From an uncultured Flavobacteriales bacterium (GTDB taxonomy: Bacteria; Bacteroidota; Bacteroidia; Flavobacteriales; Crocinitomicaceae): 64,000 nt of DNA. Under the pieces are notes generated by a model that was not told where the DNA came from, did not search any database, and saw only the letters and a list, made by a program, of their open reading frames with translations. Positions 51,401 through 58,785 of the stretch are shown piece by piece. Position 1 is the stretch's first letter, and every line of letters starts with the position of its first letter. The DNA lies in the NCBI GenBank assembly GCA_946482515.1, contig CAMLRS010000018.1:1-64000 (forward strand), in the 5' to 3' direction. The translations under genes and the position numbers were made by a program.

Positions 51401-51702
51401 AGCGAGGTGACTTCCGTTTCGCGAATCAGGTTCTGGGTCTTTTTGTCAACGACTTTTGTATCCGGCTCGATGTGTCGCCACTCGATTCCGTTGTAAGAAA
51501 TGATGTGATCGTTGTTCCCGAAATAAACGAAGTTATCCGTGCCCTGCATACCCGTCCAGATCTGGGCAGCACTTCCGTAATCGTCAATAGAGAAATGACG
51601 GCTTGGGAAACGTCCGTTCACCGACAAATTCTGAGCAAATGCAAAACTGCCCGAAACAGCCAGTAAAAGAAGGGTGCAATATGTACGGATGAATAGGTTC
51701 AT
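48409..51702 (-). CDS. Propeller-type sensor with SpoIIE serine phosphatase output
   Basis: 1097 residues. A signal peptide (1-24) is followed by a long periplasmic region of two-component-regulator propeller type (~30-690; VYNLFHDKENNLWLCLDNGI, QQGPDNEVWLGASNGLFVL) and a Y_Y_Y domain (~700-770; YRYKLEGFDDRWSEW). Then come one membrane helix (~780-800; YMLYVITLVIIVFVVVQL), a coiled coil (~805-860) and a PP2C/SpoIIE phosphatase (~865-1095). The phosphatase has its metal Asp residues in SGDFYWA, AIDCTGHGVPGS, KDGMDIAL, YTDGYVDQFGG and DQVDDVCVFGV. It probably dephosphorylates a Ser-phosphorylated anti-anti-sigma or similar protein in response to an envelope signal. No kinase, receiver or HTH domain is present. 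Confidence 0.92.
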   Translation of the reverse strand: MNLFIRTYCTLLLLAVSGSFAFAQNLSVNGRFPSRHFSIDDYGSAAQIWTGMQGTDNFVYFGNNDHIISYNGIEWRHIEPDTKVVDKKTQNLIRETEVTSLFTASNDVMYVGREDNFGYIAYDKTGVQCYYPLLAVSGTSKESFGSIWNIYELNNQEVVFVGERALYTVKDKTVKRMTLPAGFEGLQSKTSTRFGNGLLIVFQGKKSQKEVLKKYLFIDLLTNKPRELKVPEHVTLRNIRGSFEVNGTWYVLDITGSFFSARQQNNDFIWNSEKEELFPELSGQTPNFIYRHGDRIYMGTETQGVIIADLQGKIVRRIDLYDGLEDLNVYNLFHDKENNLWLCLDNGIQLIETSSPLTYFRKDEGVTSLAEAIDFASGKLLLGLHSDVFAREQHNTHVKFASQESLNQFIFDIETFETSQGKKTLVIGYNGLYEYFPETRKFAPLPPVYGLVFQQDSENKDVIYLSLESGISQLALQPNGQWQYKELVTADQLNGNTFSLESWKGKIYFGIYGQGIGVYNTKTGKFSVIRDKELQKGEKKLYYVEQFRGEIYVGCANKLFTISGDDKKLIPFARNADFFSHKNNNNVHRLVNINDQQLWVVLYEKSNEGRFETGWLELRGKEWVWTKWPLEALKRAGIVSTIQQGPDNEVWLGASNGLFVLNFDAIRKIHHRLTVSVDRFEVNGKVLSYNIFKADPLDALTYSQNSFKVIFHANSFIGLGNMQYRYKLEGFDDRWSEWSDLNYASFQKIGEGNYTLKIQARNTYGIESEVLSYNLQVLPPWYRSIWAYMLYVITLVIIVFVVVQLSTKRVKRQNQRLEAIVKERTSEIAEQNNQLEQQKAEITAKTTDILDSIQYAKRIQTTILPSQVRLNELFEHFVFYRPKDIVSGDFYWAREVQGKTIFSAIDCTGHGVPGSLVSIVGNNGLLRAVNEFKLTEPNEILDKLREIVVEAFRSEGQADVKDGMDIALCSIEHETATLKFSGANNECVIIRNGEVIELKPDKQPIGSFVDAKPFSVSTFQLQDGDAIYLYTDGYVDQFGGEKGKKFKSRQFKTMLSNISDLPLVEQFNHVQYAFDSWKSDLDQVDDVCVFGVRYRKR

Positions 51703-51801
51703 ATTTGCTTACGCAGGACGAATATACTAAAATAAATGGTTGTTCAGTTTCGTCTTTTAACAGGACCAAAAGTCTTCCGGGAAGTCGCTAAGAGAGAAGG
51801 A

Positions 51802-52854
51802 TCAGCGATTTAGCTTACGGCTTTTTTCCGCTGCACAAACCAGGTTCCACAACGCGCGGGCGCCTACATTGGCATCCCAGTCGCCGGAAGTTCCCGGTGA
51901 AACTTCGTTCAGGTCGAAACCGATGATCTCTCGTCCTGATTCCACCAATTGGAAAAAGAGGTAATTGATCTGCTCGAGCTCAAAACCACCTGCAACCGGT
52001 GTTCCTGTATTCGGGCAAAGCGCCGGATTCAGGCCGTCGATGTCGAACGAAATGTAGACACGCTGCGGCAACACGCGGAGAATGGAATCAACGATGGATT
52101 TCCAGGATTCGCCTTCAAACTGGCGACGTTTGATGTCCCAGTCGAAGAAGGTCGAAACGCGGGAATCGTTGCGCGTAATTTCCACTTCCGAGTGGGCGAT
52201 ATCGCGGATGCCCACTTGTACCAGCTGCTCGAGGTTACTGCACGATTGCAGCACGTTGTACATAATGCTGGCGTGAGATTGTGCAAAGCCTTCGTAAGCG
52301 TCGCGCAGATCTGCATGCGCATCGATCTGTAAAACACCGAATGGTTTTCCCTGTGCGTCGAGTGCTTCGATCAGACCCAGCGGCGTGCTGTGTTCGCCAC
52401 CGAGAACGGCTACGATCTTATTCTCCCCGATGAGAGTTGTTGCGCGCTCTTTCAGGTTGTCTTTCAACGCTTGTTGTGTAGCATTGATGTGCTCCACCAC
52501 AGCCGCATACGGACTATCAGCTGTCAGCGTGCCGCCTTGCTCGAGGAATTGAATGTATTCGATCGCCTGAATGCAGAGATCAGTGTTGATCTGTTTCCAT
52601 TCTTCCGAAATTGGCGTCATGAAAACCTTGGTATTCCAGGCTTCCGGCAATTGCGGATGGTAAAAATCGAGCTGTGTGGAAGCGTCGAGAATGGCCTGAG
52701 GGCCGTCGCTTGTTCCTTTTCCATAGGACGCCGTAGCATCCCATGGAACCGGAATCAGTACAATATTGGCTTCAGCTTCCGAAACCGGAAAACCGAAAAT
52801 ATTTCCGTTGGCGATACCGACGCCGTTCGGGTCGAAACTGCCGGAATCAGCCAT
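51802..52854 (-). CDS. speB: Agmatinase / arginase-family ureohydrolase
   Basis: 350 residues of the ureohydrolase family. Manganese-binding motifs: [43 protein letters not shown] and FDLNEVSPG. Together with the next gene (SpeD-SpeE fusion), whose stop region it overlaps by 8 bases, the most likely substrate is agmatine, giving putrescine and urea. The length is longer than typical SpeB (~306), with an insertion around 95-150. Other members hydrolyse guanidino acids, so substrate is inferred from context. Confidence 0.88.
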   Translation of the reverse strand: MADSGSFDPNGVGIANGNIFGFPVSEAEANIVLIPVPWDATASYGKGTSDGPQAILDASTQLDFYHPQLPEAWNTKVFMTPISEEWKQINTDLCIQAIEYIQFLEQGGTLTADSPYAAVVEHINATQQALKDNLKERATTLIGENKIVAVLGGEHSTPLGLIEALDAQGKPFGVLQIDAHADLRDAYEGFAQSHASIMYNVLQSCSNLEQLVQVGIRDIAHSEVEITRNDSRVSTFFDWDIKRRQFEGESWKSIVDSILRVLPQRVYISFDIDGLNPALCPNTGTPVAGGFELEQINYLFFQLVESGREIIGFDLNEVSPGTSGDWDANVGARALWNLVCAAEKSRKLNR

Positions 52855-54133
52855 GCAGTAATTGCTTAACGAAGTTCGGCAGTGCGAAGCTGGCTTGTTG
52901 CAGGTCTGCGTTGTAGTAACGGAGTCCTTTTGCAGCTACGAATGCGTCGATCTCTGCTGTCTTATCGATGGATTTCGGCTGAGCAGCGCCTTTCAGTCCG
53001 TACTGGAAGCTCCACATACCTGTTGGGTAAGTTGGAACGAAGAACAGGGACACCGGTGCGTTTTCCTGACCAAAGATCTGGCGCAGTGTTGCGTTCAGCT
53101 CGGCAAATGCGTGTTCGTTGAATTTCGGTGATTCACCTTGTGCGACGAGGATCCCGCCTGGTTTGAGGGCATTGTAGCAGTTCTGGTAGAATTCTACGGA
53201 GAACAGGCCTTCTGCCGGACCAACAGGATCGGAACCGTCAACGATGATAATATCGTAAGAATCTTTTGCTGCATTCGCTGCGTGTGCGATACCGTCGCCT
53301 ACGATCAGATCGAGCTTCGGATGGTCGAATGCCGCTGCGATGTTTGGCAGGAATTGCTTGCAGGCTTTGATTACTTCGCCGTCGATTTCCACCATGGTTA
53401 CTTTCTCTACGCCATCGTGACGCAGGATTTCACGTACAGTTCCGCCGTCGCCACCACCGATCACGAGAATGTTTTTCGCGTTGCCGTGGGTAAACATAGC
53501 AGGGTGGGAGATCATTTCATGGTAGTGGAACTCGTCCGCTTCCGTGGTCATGAACATATCGTCGAGCGTCAGCAGCTTGCCGTATTTCGGTGATTCGAGG
53601 ATGCGTACGCGCTGGTATGGCGATTGCACGTCGAAGAATACTTCACCTGTATAACGGAGCGAAAGCGCCTGGTTGTCGTCTTTATCGGTAAACCACACGT
53701 TGCGGGTATACATTTGCGGGTTCACCCATTCTTCCGTTGCCTTCTGGCGCATGGAGGAAATATCGAAGTCGTTACGGGTGAGCAGTTGAATGGCACCGCG
53801 TTTCATTTCGATAGCTGAGTAGTTCAGCGCACCGAAACATTCTTTCAAATGGTCGAAGGAGATCCACGCATCCATTTCCCCGCATGTAAACAGGTCAACA
53901 GCCGCATAGCCGTATTCCGGCCAAGTATGGATCGCCAGGTGACTTTCCTGGATCACCACAACGCCCGATACACCGTATGGTGAGAAGTGGTGAAAGGTAG
54001 AATTAATCACAGTTGCACCGGCCTTCTGAGCGGCACCGACCATGTCGCGCTCGATGGATGATACATCGTTCATAATGTGTGGGTCGCAGCCCATAAATTC
54101 CACCAGGATGTGGTTCCCCAAAGCAGTACTCAT
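52847..54133 (-). CDS. speD-speE: Fused S-adenosylmethionine decarboxylase--spermidine synthase
   Basis: 428 residues containing two enzymes. Residues 1-~120 are a prokaryotic Spe[24 protein letters not shown] contains the Ser at which the proenzyme self-cleaves to form the pyruvoyl group (in [10 protein letters not shown]). Residues ~140-428 are Spe[15 protein letters not shown] (SAM-binding), [17 protein letters not shown] and [18 protein letters not shown]. The fusion makes decarboxylated SAM and then uses it to aminopropylate putrescine to spermidine. Downstream speB overlaps by 8 bases, so the agmatine-to-spermidine steps are in one unit. Its -7 box TATTTTTG lies at 54165-54172. Confidence 0.94.
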   Translation of the reverse strand: MSTALGNHILVEFMGCDPHIMNDVSSIERDMVGAAQKAGATVINSTFHHFSPYGVSGVVVIQESHLAIHTWPEYGYAAVDLFTCGEMDAWISFDHLKECFGALNYSAIEMKRGAIQLLTRNDFDISSMRQKATEEWVNPQMYTRNVWFTDKDDNQALSLRYTGEVFFDVQSPYQRVRILESPKYGKLLTLDDMFMTTEADEFHYHEMISHPAMFTHGNAKNILVIGGGDGGTVREILRHDGVEKVTMVEIDGEVIKACKQFLPNIAAAFDHPKLDLIVGDGIAHAANAAKDSYDIIIVDGSDPVGPAEGLFSVEFYQNCYNALKPGGILVAQGESPKFNEHAFAELNATLRQIFGQENAPVSLFFVPTYPTGMWSFQYGLKGAAQPKSIDKTAEIDAFVAAKGLRYYNADLQQASFALPNFVKQLLHG

Positions 54134-54164
54134 TTCCTATCTTGACATTTAAAATTTGAGCGGC

Positions 54165-54172
54165 AAAAATAG
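54165..54172 (-). promoter_or_regulatory. -7 box TATTTTTG of speDE-speB
   Basis: An exact TAnnTTTG match on the minus strand, followed by CCGC, 31 bases before the ATG. No clear -33 TTG. Confidence 0.5.
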
Positions 54173-54300
54173 GGGATTCAAACGGATAATGTGTTTATTT
54201 TTTGCAGAATTAATGATTTCTTCAGGCAGGTTTTTTTGTTGTCACTTTCCGGGTGAATTTCCGAAGGGGAGAAAAGCCCCGGCAGGTACGGTTTTCAGGG

Positions 54301-54807
54301 TCAGACAAACAGCAGGACCAGTGTCAGGGCAATGCCTGCAAGCGAGTAGATCAATCCTGTTCGGAAGGCTTTGGTTTTCGGGCGGTACATCCAGAATGCC
54401 GAAACAACGAAGAACAACAATGAGCAACCGAAGAAAATGTTCAGCCAGTAAAGCGGATCGTCGGTGGTAGCCTTGTGCAGGCGCGTCATCTGACTGAGCA
54501 CGTAAGGCAGCTCGCTTTTGGTGATTTGGGCAACGCCGGTTTTTTGATTGTAATCGCCGTTCCGGAAGTAAATGATTGTTCCTTCCTGTTTTTCGAACTG
54601 GTAGCGTTTTAAACCTAATTCTTTTCCAAGGTTCAGCGCGTCAACACCGGGCTGGATTTGCTTCTTTTCAATCGTGGTCGTTTTCAGGAAATCCGTTTCC
54701 CGGAAGATGAGTACGATACCGCTGATAGCATAAACGGCCATGATGCCGGCCAGAAAGAAACCCAGGTATCGGTGGAGTACCCGCATGGAAAGAAGGGATG
54801 TTTTCAT
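54301..54807 (-). CDS. PepSY-associated membrane protein
   Basis: 168 residues. An N-terminal LHRYLGFFLAGIMAVYAISGIVLIFRE is the typical PepSY_TM start (HRYLG), with a short extracytoplasmic PepSY-like segment (~35-110) and two more helices at the C terminus (LNIFFGCSLLFFVVSAFWMY, LIYSLAGIALTLVLLFV). Much shorter than iron-related PepSY_TM proteins (~370+), so it is a half-size version. Function unknown. It is 9 bases before the hydrolase gene boundary on the same strand. Confidence 0.8.
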   Translation of the reverse strand: MKTSLLSMRVLHRYLGFFLAGIMAVYAISGIVLIFRETDFLKTTTIEKKQIQPGVDALNLGKELGLKRYQFEKQEGTIIYFRNGDYNQKTGVAQITKSELPYVLSQMTRLHKATTDDPLYWLNIFFGCSLLFFVVSAFWMYRPKTKAFRTGLIYSLAGIALTLVLLFV

Positions 54808-54816
54808 GCCGCGAAA

Positions 54817-55593
54817 TTAGAATTTTTTCAAAACCTTCACCCAGTCGCAAATTTCCTTCAGAACGGCTTCCTTTTTTTCGATATGCGGATGATGTCCGCA
54901 GTCGGGAAGGATTCTTACATCCGCCTGTGGGGCTGCTTCGTGAATGGAATTTAGCTGTTCTTCCGTACCGTATTGATCGGCAGCTCCCTGAATTGCCAGA
55001 ACCGGGCAGGCAATGCCTTTGATTTCTTCCCGGATATCCCAATCGTGAAAAAAAGGTGCGCGCCAGGTATTGGCCCAGGCGTAAAACAAACGCTCGGTTT
55101 TATCGCCGTGAATGCGCTTCAGTCCATCGAGCTTACCCGATTCCCATGCTTGTACTGCAGGTTCGATTCCAGCCAGTGTTTCCGGTTCGACAAACGTATG
55201 TGCCGCCATGGTACAAATCCCGATGATGTTTTTCGGATAGTGTTTGGCATAAAGCAGGGCAATGGTTCCGCCGTCGCTGTGGCCAATCAGGATCACCGGC
55301 GTTCCAAGCGGCAGCAATTCGTCGAGAATAGCTTTAGTTTCGGTGGTATAGCGATGTAAATAATCGGCTGAGCGTTCTTCTGCTGGCAACGGATCGGAAT
55401 GACCGTGTCCGCGGCGCTCGATTATGATGCCAGGCAATTGCAGCTCGTTGACAATCATTTCGGGGAAGTTCCGCCATTGAACGATGGATCCCAATGCTTC
55501 GTGCAGGAAGACGAGCACCGCGCTGCCGGGTGAATAGGAGCGTAGCCATTGGATGTTCACCGCATAATCGCCGATCGTGAGCCGCTTTTCCAT
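54817..55593 (-). CDS. Alpha/beta hydrolase
   Basis: 258 residues from the ATG at 55593 (MEKRLTIGDYAVNIQWL); five extra codons upstream are unlikely. Oxyanion region VFLHEALGSIVQWRNF, nucleophile Ser in GHSDGGT (about residue 96), late Asp in IQGAADQYG and His in PDCGHHPHIEKKE. It resembles MhpC/BioH-like esterases. Cytoplasmic, substrate unknown. Upstream of the PepSY protein and probably co-transcribed. Confidence 0.87.
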   Translation of the reverse strand: MEKRLTIGDYAVNIQWLRSYSPGSAVLVFLHEALGSIVQWRNFPEMIVNELQLPGIIIERRGHGHSDPLPAEERSADYLHRYTTETKAILDELLPLGTPVILIGHSDGGTIALLYAKHYPKNIIGICTMAAHTFVEPETLAGIEPAVQAWESGKLDGLKRIHGDKTERLFYAWANTWRAPFFHDWDIREEIKGIACPVLAIQGAADQYGTEEQLNSIHEAAPQADVRILPDCGHHPHIEKKEAVLKEICDWVKVLKKF

Positions 55594-55655
55594 GATTGTG
55601 GTATACAAGAAAGGCGCGGAAATTCCACGCCTTTATCTCTATTGAAAGTGTTTGC

Positions 55656-56222
55656 TTAGTTTTTCACGCGCTCAACGTAAACACCTTTCGCAGTGTCTAC
55701 TTTGATCACTTCACCGATCTCGATGAAAAGCGGAACTTTTACCTGTGCTCCTGTAGCAATGGTTGCTGGCTTCATGGAGTTGGTAGCCGTATCACCTTTG
55801 ATACCAGGCTCAGTATACGTTACTTCGGAAACGATGTACATCGGCAATTCGAGTACGAGTGGCGTTTCTTCTTCGGCATGGAAGAGGATATTGCAGATCA
55901 TACCTTCCTGGAGGAAATCCGGTTTTTCAACCATTTTAGCAGGAATCGGCACTTGCTCGAATGTTTCGTTATTCATGAATACGAAATCCGCTCCTTCCTG
56001 GTACAGGTACTGGTATTCACGGTTTTCGATGCGAACGATGTCGATTTTATGTCCGGCTGAAAACGTGTTATCGAGTACTTTTCCGGTTTCGATCTGACGC
56101 ATTTTGGTACGAACGAAAGCAGGTCCTTTTCCGGGCTTTACGTGTTGGAATTCAATGATTTGAAAGAGCTTTTCGTTGTGCTTGATGCACAATCCGTTAC
56201 GGATATCTGCTGTGGTTGCCAT
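55656..56222 (-). CDS. efp: Elongation factor P
   Basis: 188 residues, standard length. The KOW-like N-terminal domain has FQHVKPGKGPAFVRTK, where the Lys in PGKG is the tip residue that reaches the peptidyl-transferase centre. The central OB domain (EYQYLYQEGADFVFMNNETFEQV) and C-terminal OB domain (EPGIKGDTATNSMKPATIATGAQVKVPLFIEIGE) are complete. It relieves ribosome stalling at polyproline. The -7 box TATATTTG at 56249-56256 is followed by the usual GCGCC. Confidence 0.96.
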   Translation of the reverse strand: MATTADIRNGLCIKHNEKLFQIIEFQHVKPGKGPAFVRTKMRQIETGKVLDNTFSAGHKIDIVRIENREYQYLYQEGADFVFMNNETFEQVPIPAKMVEKPDFLQEGMICNILFHAEEETPLVLELPMYIVSEVTYTEPGIKGDTATNSMKPATIATGAQVKVPLFIEIGEVIKVDTAKGVYVERVKN

Positions 56223-56248
56223 GTATCGCTTTTTTGTTTTTAACGGCG

Positions 56249-56256
56249 CAAATATA
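56249..56256 (-). promoter_or_regulatory. -7 box TATATTTG of efp
   Basis: An exact TAnnTTTG match on the minus strand, 26 bases before the efp ATG. No TTG at the expected -33 position. Confidence 0.6.
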
Positions 56257-56294
56257 ACGGAATTTTCCTTGCATTGCTGCCCTTCAGGCTCTTG

Positions 56295-57413
56295 TCAGTT
56301 TTTTAGCAGGCGCAGGTACTGCCCATTGATCCGCAGCAGGTAAGGCCCGTCCGGAACATGATCTATTGAAATTACGGTAAGTGGAGCTGTCAGTTTTCCT
56401 GTTGCGATCAGTTTGCCGTCGAGCTGGAACAGTGTGTACTCTTCAGCATTGAAATCAGCTGAAAGCGTCACCGAAATCTGATCGTTTGCAGGATTCGGCG
56501 CAACCGTAAAATTGTTTTGGGTCAGCTCATCAGTTACGGCCGTTTGAATGGTATAGCATTCCGATGTATCGGTACAACCGTAATAAGTGGAGATGACAGC
56601 GTACTGGCCGCCCGGTTCACCAACGAATACCTGATCGTTTTCACCGGGAATTTCGGTTTGCGTTTCACAATCGAACCAGCTGATCGTATAACCGTTGCCC
56701 CAGTTACTGGAGCTGAGTGTTAAGTCGCCGATGTAAGCAACATGAGGTTCTGGCTGATCGCTGACGAACAGGTATAAATAAGCCATGGAATCACAGCCGG
56801 CAGCGGTTGTCAGCTGATGCGGATAAATGCCTTCCTGATCGTAGGTGTTTCCGGCGAATTCATAATTTTCTCCGGGGCAGATGGTTGCATAGGTACTGCT
56901 GCTGATCGGCGGCGCGACGGTCAATTCCAGGTGAATAATCGAATCGCAGTCTTGTCCGGTAGAAACCTGCATGCTGTAAAGTCCTGATTCGGTGAGCTCC
57001 TGACCATTGAAAAAATAGGAAGCTCCGTTGCAGATCGTTTCGGTGATCGTATGCTGCGCATAAGGCTGAATGTGAATAATGAACAGCAGGTGCGAGATCT
57101 GGTGATACAGATAGGCTTTTCCGTCGTTGAAATCGTAGAGGTTGAAAAAATAGCCGTCGCCATAGCCCCAGTTGCCGGTTAGTGAATCCGGGAAAAGCGA
57201 GGTTACGGGATCGTTTCCGGGCGCCGAAAAGTCAAGGGAATCGTTCCACAGCATATACGAATAGCCGGACGTGTTTTCGATTTTCAGTGTATCGCAGATA
57301 TTCACATAGACCTCCTGAACGGGCTGGTTCAGTGCTGTAAACTGAAGGGTAACGACATTGGCGCGGGATTGCAGGGCTGCCAGCAGGCAGAAGCTCAGTA
57401 ATAGGGTTCTCAT
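56295..57413 (-). CDS. T9SS cargo protein with Cys-rich repeat modules
   Basis: 372 residues with a signal peptide (MRTLLLSFCLLAALQSRA). After an N-terminal beta region come two ~45-residue modules with pattern C-x-G-x-x-Y-x-F-x-G ... ESGLY ... DCDSIIHLELTV (~128-168 and ~178-218), then an Ig-like module (ISWFDCETQTEIPG to GCTDTSEC) and the T9SS type A domain (TVAPNPANDQI to YLRLLKN). The Cys/GCDS and WxxC modules also occur at the C terminus of the delta-60 protein at 29997-32873. Probably an adhesive surface protein; no enzymatic motif. Confidence 0.85.
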   Translation of the reverse strand: MRTLLLSFCLLAALQSRANVVTLQFTALNQPVQEVYVNICDTLKIENTSGYSYMLWNDSLDFSAPGNDPVTSLFPDSLTGNWGYGDGYFFNLYDFNDGKAYLYHQISHLLFIIHIQPYAQHTITETICNGASYFFNGQELTESGLYSMQVSTGQDCDSIIHLELTVAPPISSSTYATICPGENYEFAGNTYDQEGIYPHQLTTAAGCDSMAYLYLFVSDQPEPHVAYIGDLTLSSSNWGNGYTISWFDCETQTEIPGENDQVFVGEPGGQYAVISTYYGCTDTSECYTIQTAVTDELTQNNFTVAPNPANDQISVTLSADFNAEEYTLFQLDGKLIATGKLTAPLTVISIDHVPDGPYLLRINGQYLRLLKN

Positions 57414-57509
57414 AAGCGGTATTTAGTGTTTTGACTGACAGAATGAAGATGAGTTGCCTTCAGGGAGCCAAAAGCACAGATTTTTCCGTTATATATGCGG
57501 AATAAGCCG

Positions 57510-57517
57510 TACTTTTG
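57510..57517 (+). promoter_or_regulatory. -7 box TACTTTTG of tatA
   Basis: An exact TAnnTTTG match ending 9 bases before the ATG at 57527. The transcript would have little or no 5' leader. Confidence 0.55.
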
Positions 57518-57526
57518 CTGTCGGTT

Positions 57527-58000
57527 ATGATCAGTTTGCCTTTATTCCTGAGTGATGTTGCCGGTTCAGAGATCCTGCTCATTATGGTATTTGTACTGAT
57601 GTTTTTCGGTTCGAAAAGCATTCCGGGCATTGCGCGTACAATGGGACGGACCATTCGCCAGATCAAAGACGCTTCGCAGGAAGTACAGGATGAAATCCGT
57701 AAATCGACCGGTGATATCAAAGGTGATTTCAACCTGCAGCGCATGGTGGATGAGACCAAAGAAGATATTGAACGTCCTTTTCGCGAACATGCACGAACAC
57801 TTGACCAGGCTATTAATTTCGAGCCACCGCAGTCATTTGTAAAACCTGTTCCACAGATCACTTCAGAAGACCTGTCTACCGAACAGGTAGAACCGGCAGC
57901 GGAAAATCCGGAAACAACCGATTCCCAACCAGAAGGTCCAAAGCCCGAGCCGACCAATACCGCAGAGGTTGCAAAGGAGTCGCAAAGCACGCAGAGTTGA
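57527..58000 (+). CDS. tatA: Twin-arginine translocase subunit TatA/TatB-like
   Basis: 157 residues from the ATG at 57527 (MISLPLFLSDVAGSEI); a TTG 12 bases earlier overlaps the promoter box. One membrane helix (SEILLIMVFVLMFFG) ends in the FG hinge, followed by the amphipathic helix SIPGIARTMGRTIRQIKDASQEVQDEIRK. The rest is a low-complexity Pro/Glu/Thr tail. This is the TatA/E fold of the pore for folded proteins. The last ~13 residues (TAEVAKESQSTQS) are encoded by the left arm of the GCAAAG-word repeat, so the tail may have been rewritten by repeat insertion. Confidence 0.88.
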   Translation: MISLPLFLSDVAGSEILLIMVFVLMFFGSKSIPGIARTMGRTIRQIKDASQEVQDEIRKSTGDIKGDFNLQRMVDETKEDIERPFREHARTLDQAINFEPPQSFVKPVPQITSEDLSTEQVEPAAENPETTDSQPEGPKPEPTNTAEVAKESQSTQS

Positions 58001-58109
58001 TATACTACTGATAATTCTTAGACAAAGATTGAAACATAAAAAGCCGTCATTTTGTGACGGCTTTTATTTATTTCACTACACTAAAACTTTGCGTTCTCTG
58101 CGGTAAGCG
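57959..58109. repeat. Word-iterated fold-back, word GCAAAG/GCAGAG
   Basis: The left arm (57959-57999) has CCGCAGAGG, TGCAAAGG, CGCAAAGC and CGCAGAG words and lies inside the 3' end of tatA. The right arm (58087-58109) has CTTTGCG and CTCTGCGGT words and ends at the stop codon of the convergent gene. A terminator stem sits in the middle. Confidence 0.65.
58038..58065 (+). terminator. Bidirectional terminator between tatA and the 58110 gene
   Basis: Stem AAAAGCCGTCA with TGACGGCTTTT, loop TTTTG, T-rich on both sides. It is 38 bases after the tatA stop and 44 bases past the stop of the convergent minus-strand gene. Confidence 0.88.
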
Positions 58110-58589
58110 TCAATGCTCTTCGTGTTCTTCATGCGAGCTCATTTTGAAGTCCTTGCGGATTTCCGGGTGAGCGATCTCGCCGCCGCTGGTTCCTACCTCG
58201 CGTGCAAAATAGGTGGCGATCATACCGACCAGCAAAACCGTAATAGAAGCGACCATGGCCATGGATTTCTTTTTCCACTCAAGGAACAAAGCAATCAGCG
58301 ACAGGAAAATGATTCCCCACATAAATGGCATCATAGCTTCGGCGTGTTCTTCGTGCTCGTGGATCAGGTCGTGATCGGCTCCGGGCAAATGTTCTACCAC
58401 TTCTTCGGCCCCTTCACCTGTGGAATTGGCCATCAGTGATGTAATGCCTGCAATAAAGAAGATCAACAATCCTACGCGACGTGTAACGGAAGACTTGGCC
58501 AGAATGCCGATAAGTAAAATCAAAACGCCCAGAACAAGGGCAACGATAGGAAAATGATTGATAAGTAAATGTTGATGGGCAGCGTTCAT
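58110..58589 (-). CDS. DUF2231-like four-helix membrane protein
   Basis: 159 residues with four membrane helices. The N terminus HLLINHFPIVALVLGVLILLIG resembles DUF2231-type membrane proteins with HxxxNHFP. A hydrophilic His/Glu-rich loop (VEHLPGADHDLIHEHEEHAEAM) lies between helices 2 and 3, and the C terminus is His/Glu-rich (SSHEEHEEH). The histidines suggest metal or heme contact, which is inference. Single gene between a GCAAAG-word repeat and an AACTC-word repeat. Confidence 0.72.
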   Translation of the reverse strand: MNAAHQHLLINHFPIVALVLGVLILLIGILAKSSVTRRVGLLIFFIAGITSLMANSTGEGAEEVVEHLPGADHDLIHEHEEHAEAMMPFMWGIIFLSLIALFLEWKKKSMAMVASITVLLVGMIATYFAREVGTSGGEIAHPEIRKDFKMSSHEEHEEH

Positions 58590-58620
58590 AAGTTTGAAAT
58601 TTGGCGCAAAATAAGAAGAT

Positions 58621-58785
58621 TTCTGTTAGTTGGGGAGTTTGTGAGTTGAAGAGTTACCGGGTTGAATGGGGGAAAAGTTTCTGAGTTGGTTGCTCATTTC
58701 AAACTCGCCAACTCAAAACTAAATAACTCACGAACTCAAAAACTCGCCAACTCTTTAACTCACAAACTCAGCAACTCGCCAACTA
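58621..58785. repeat. Gene-less fold-back of AACTCNNN octamers
   Basis: The left part (58621-58707) has GAGTTNNN-type units with some interruptions. The right part (58711-58785) has about ten AACTCNNN units in an almost perfect 8-base period, inverted to the left. The last unit runs into the stop codon (58783-58785) of the minus-strand oxidoreductase. Same word family as the arrays around the four-helix-bundle gene at 20.2 kb, but no ORF lies between the arms. Confidence 0.75.
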
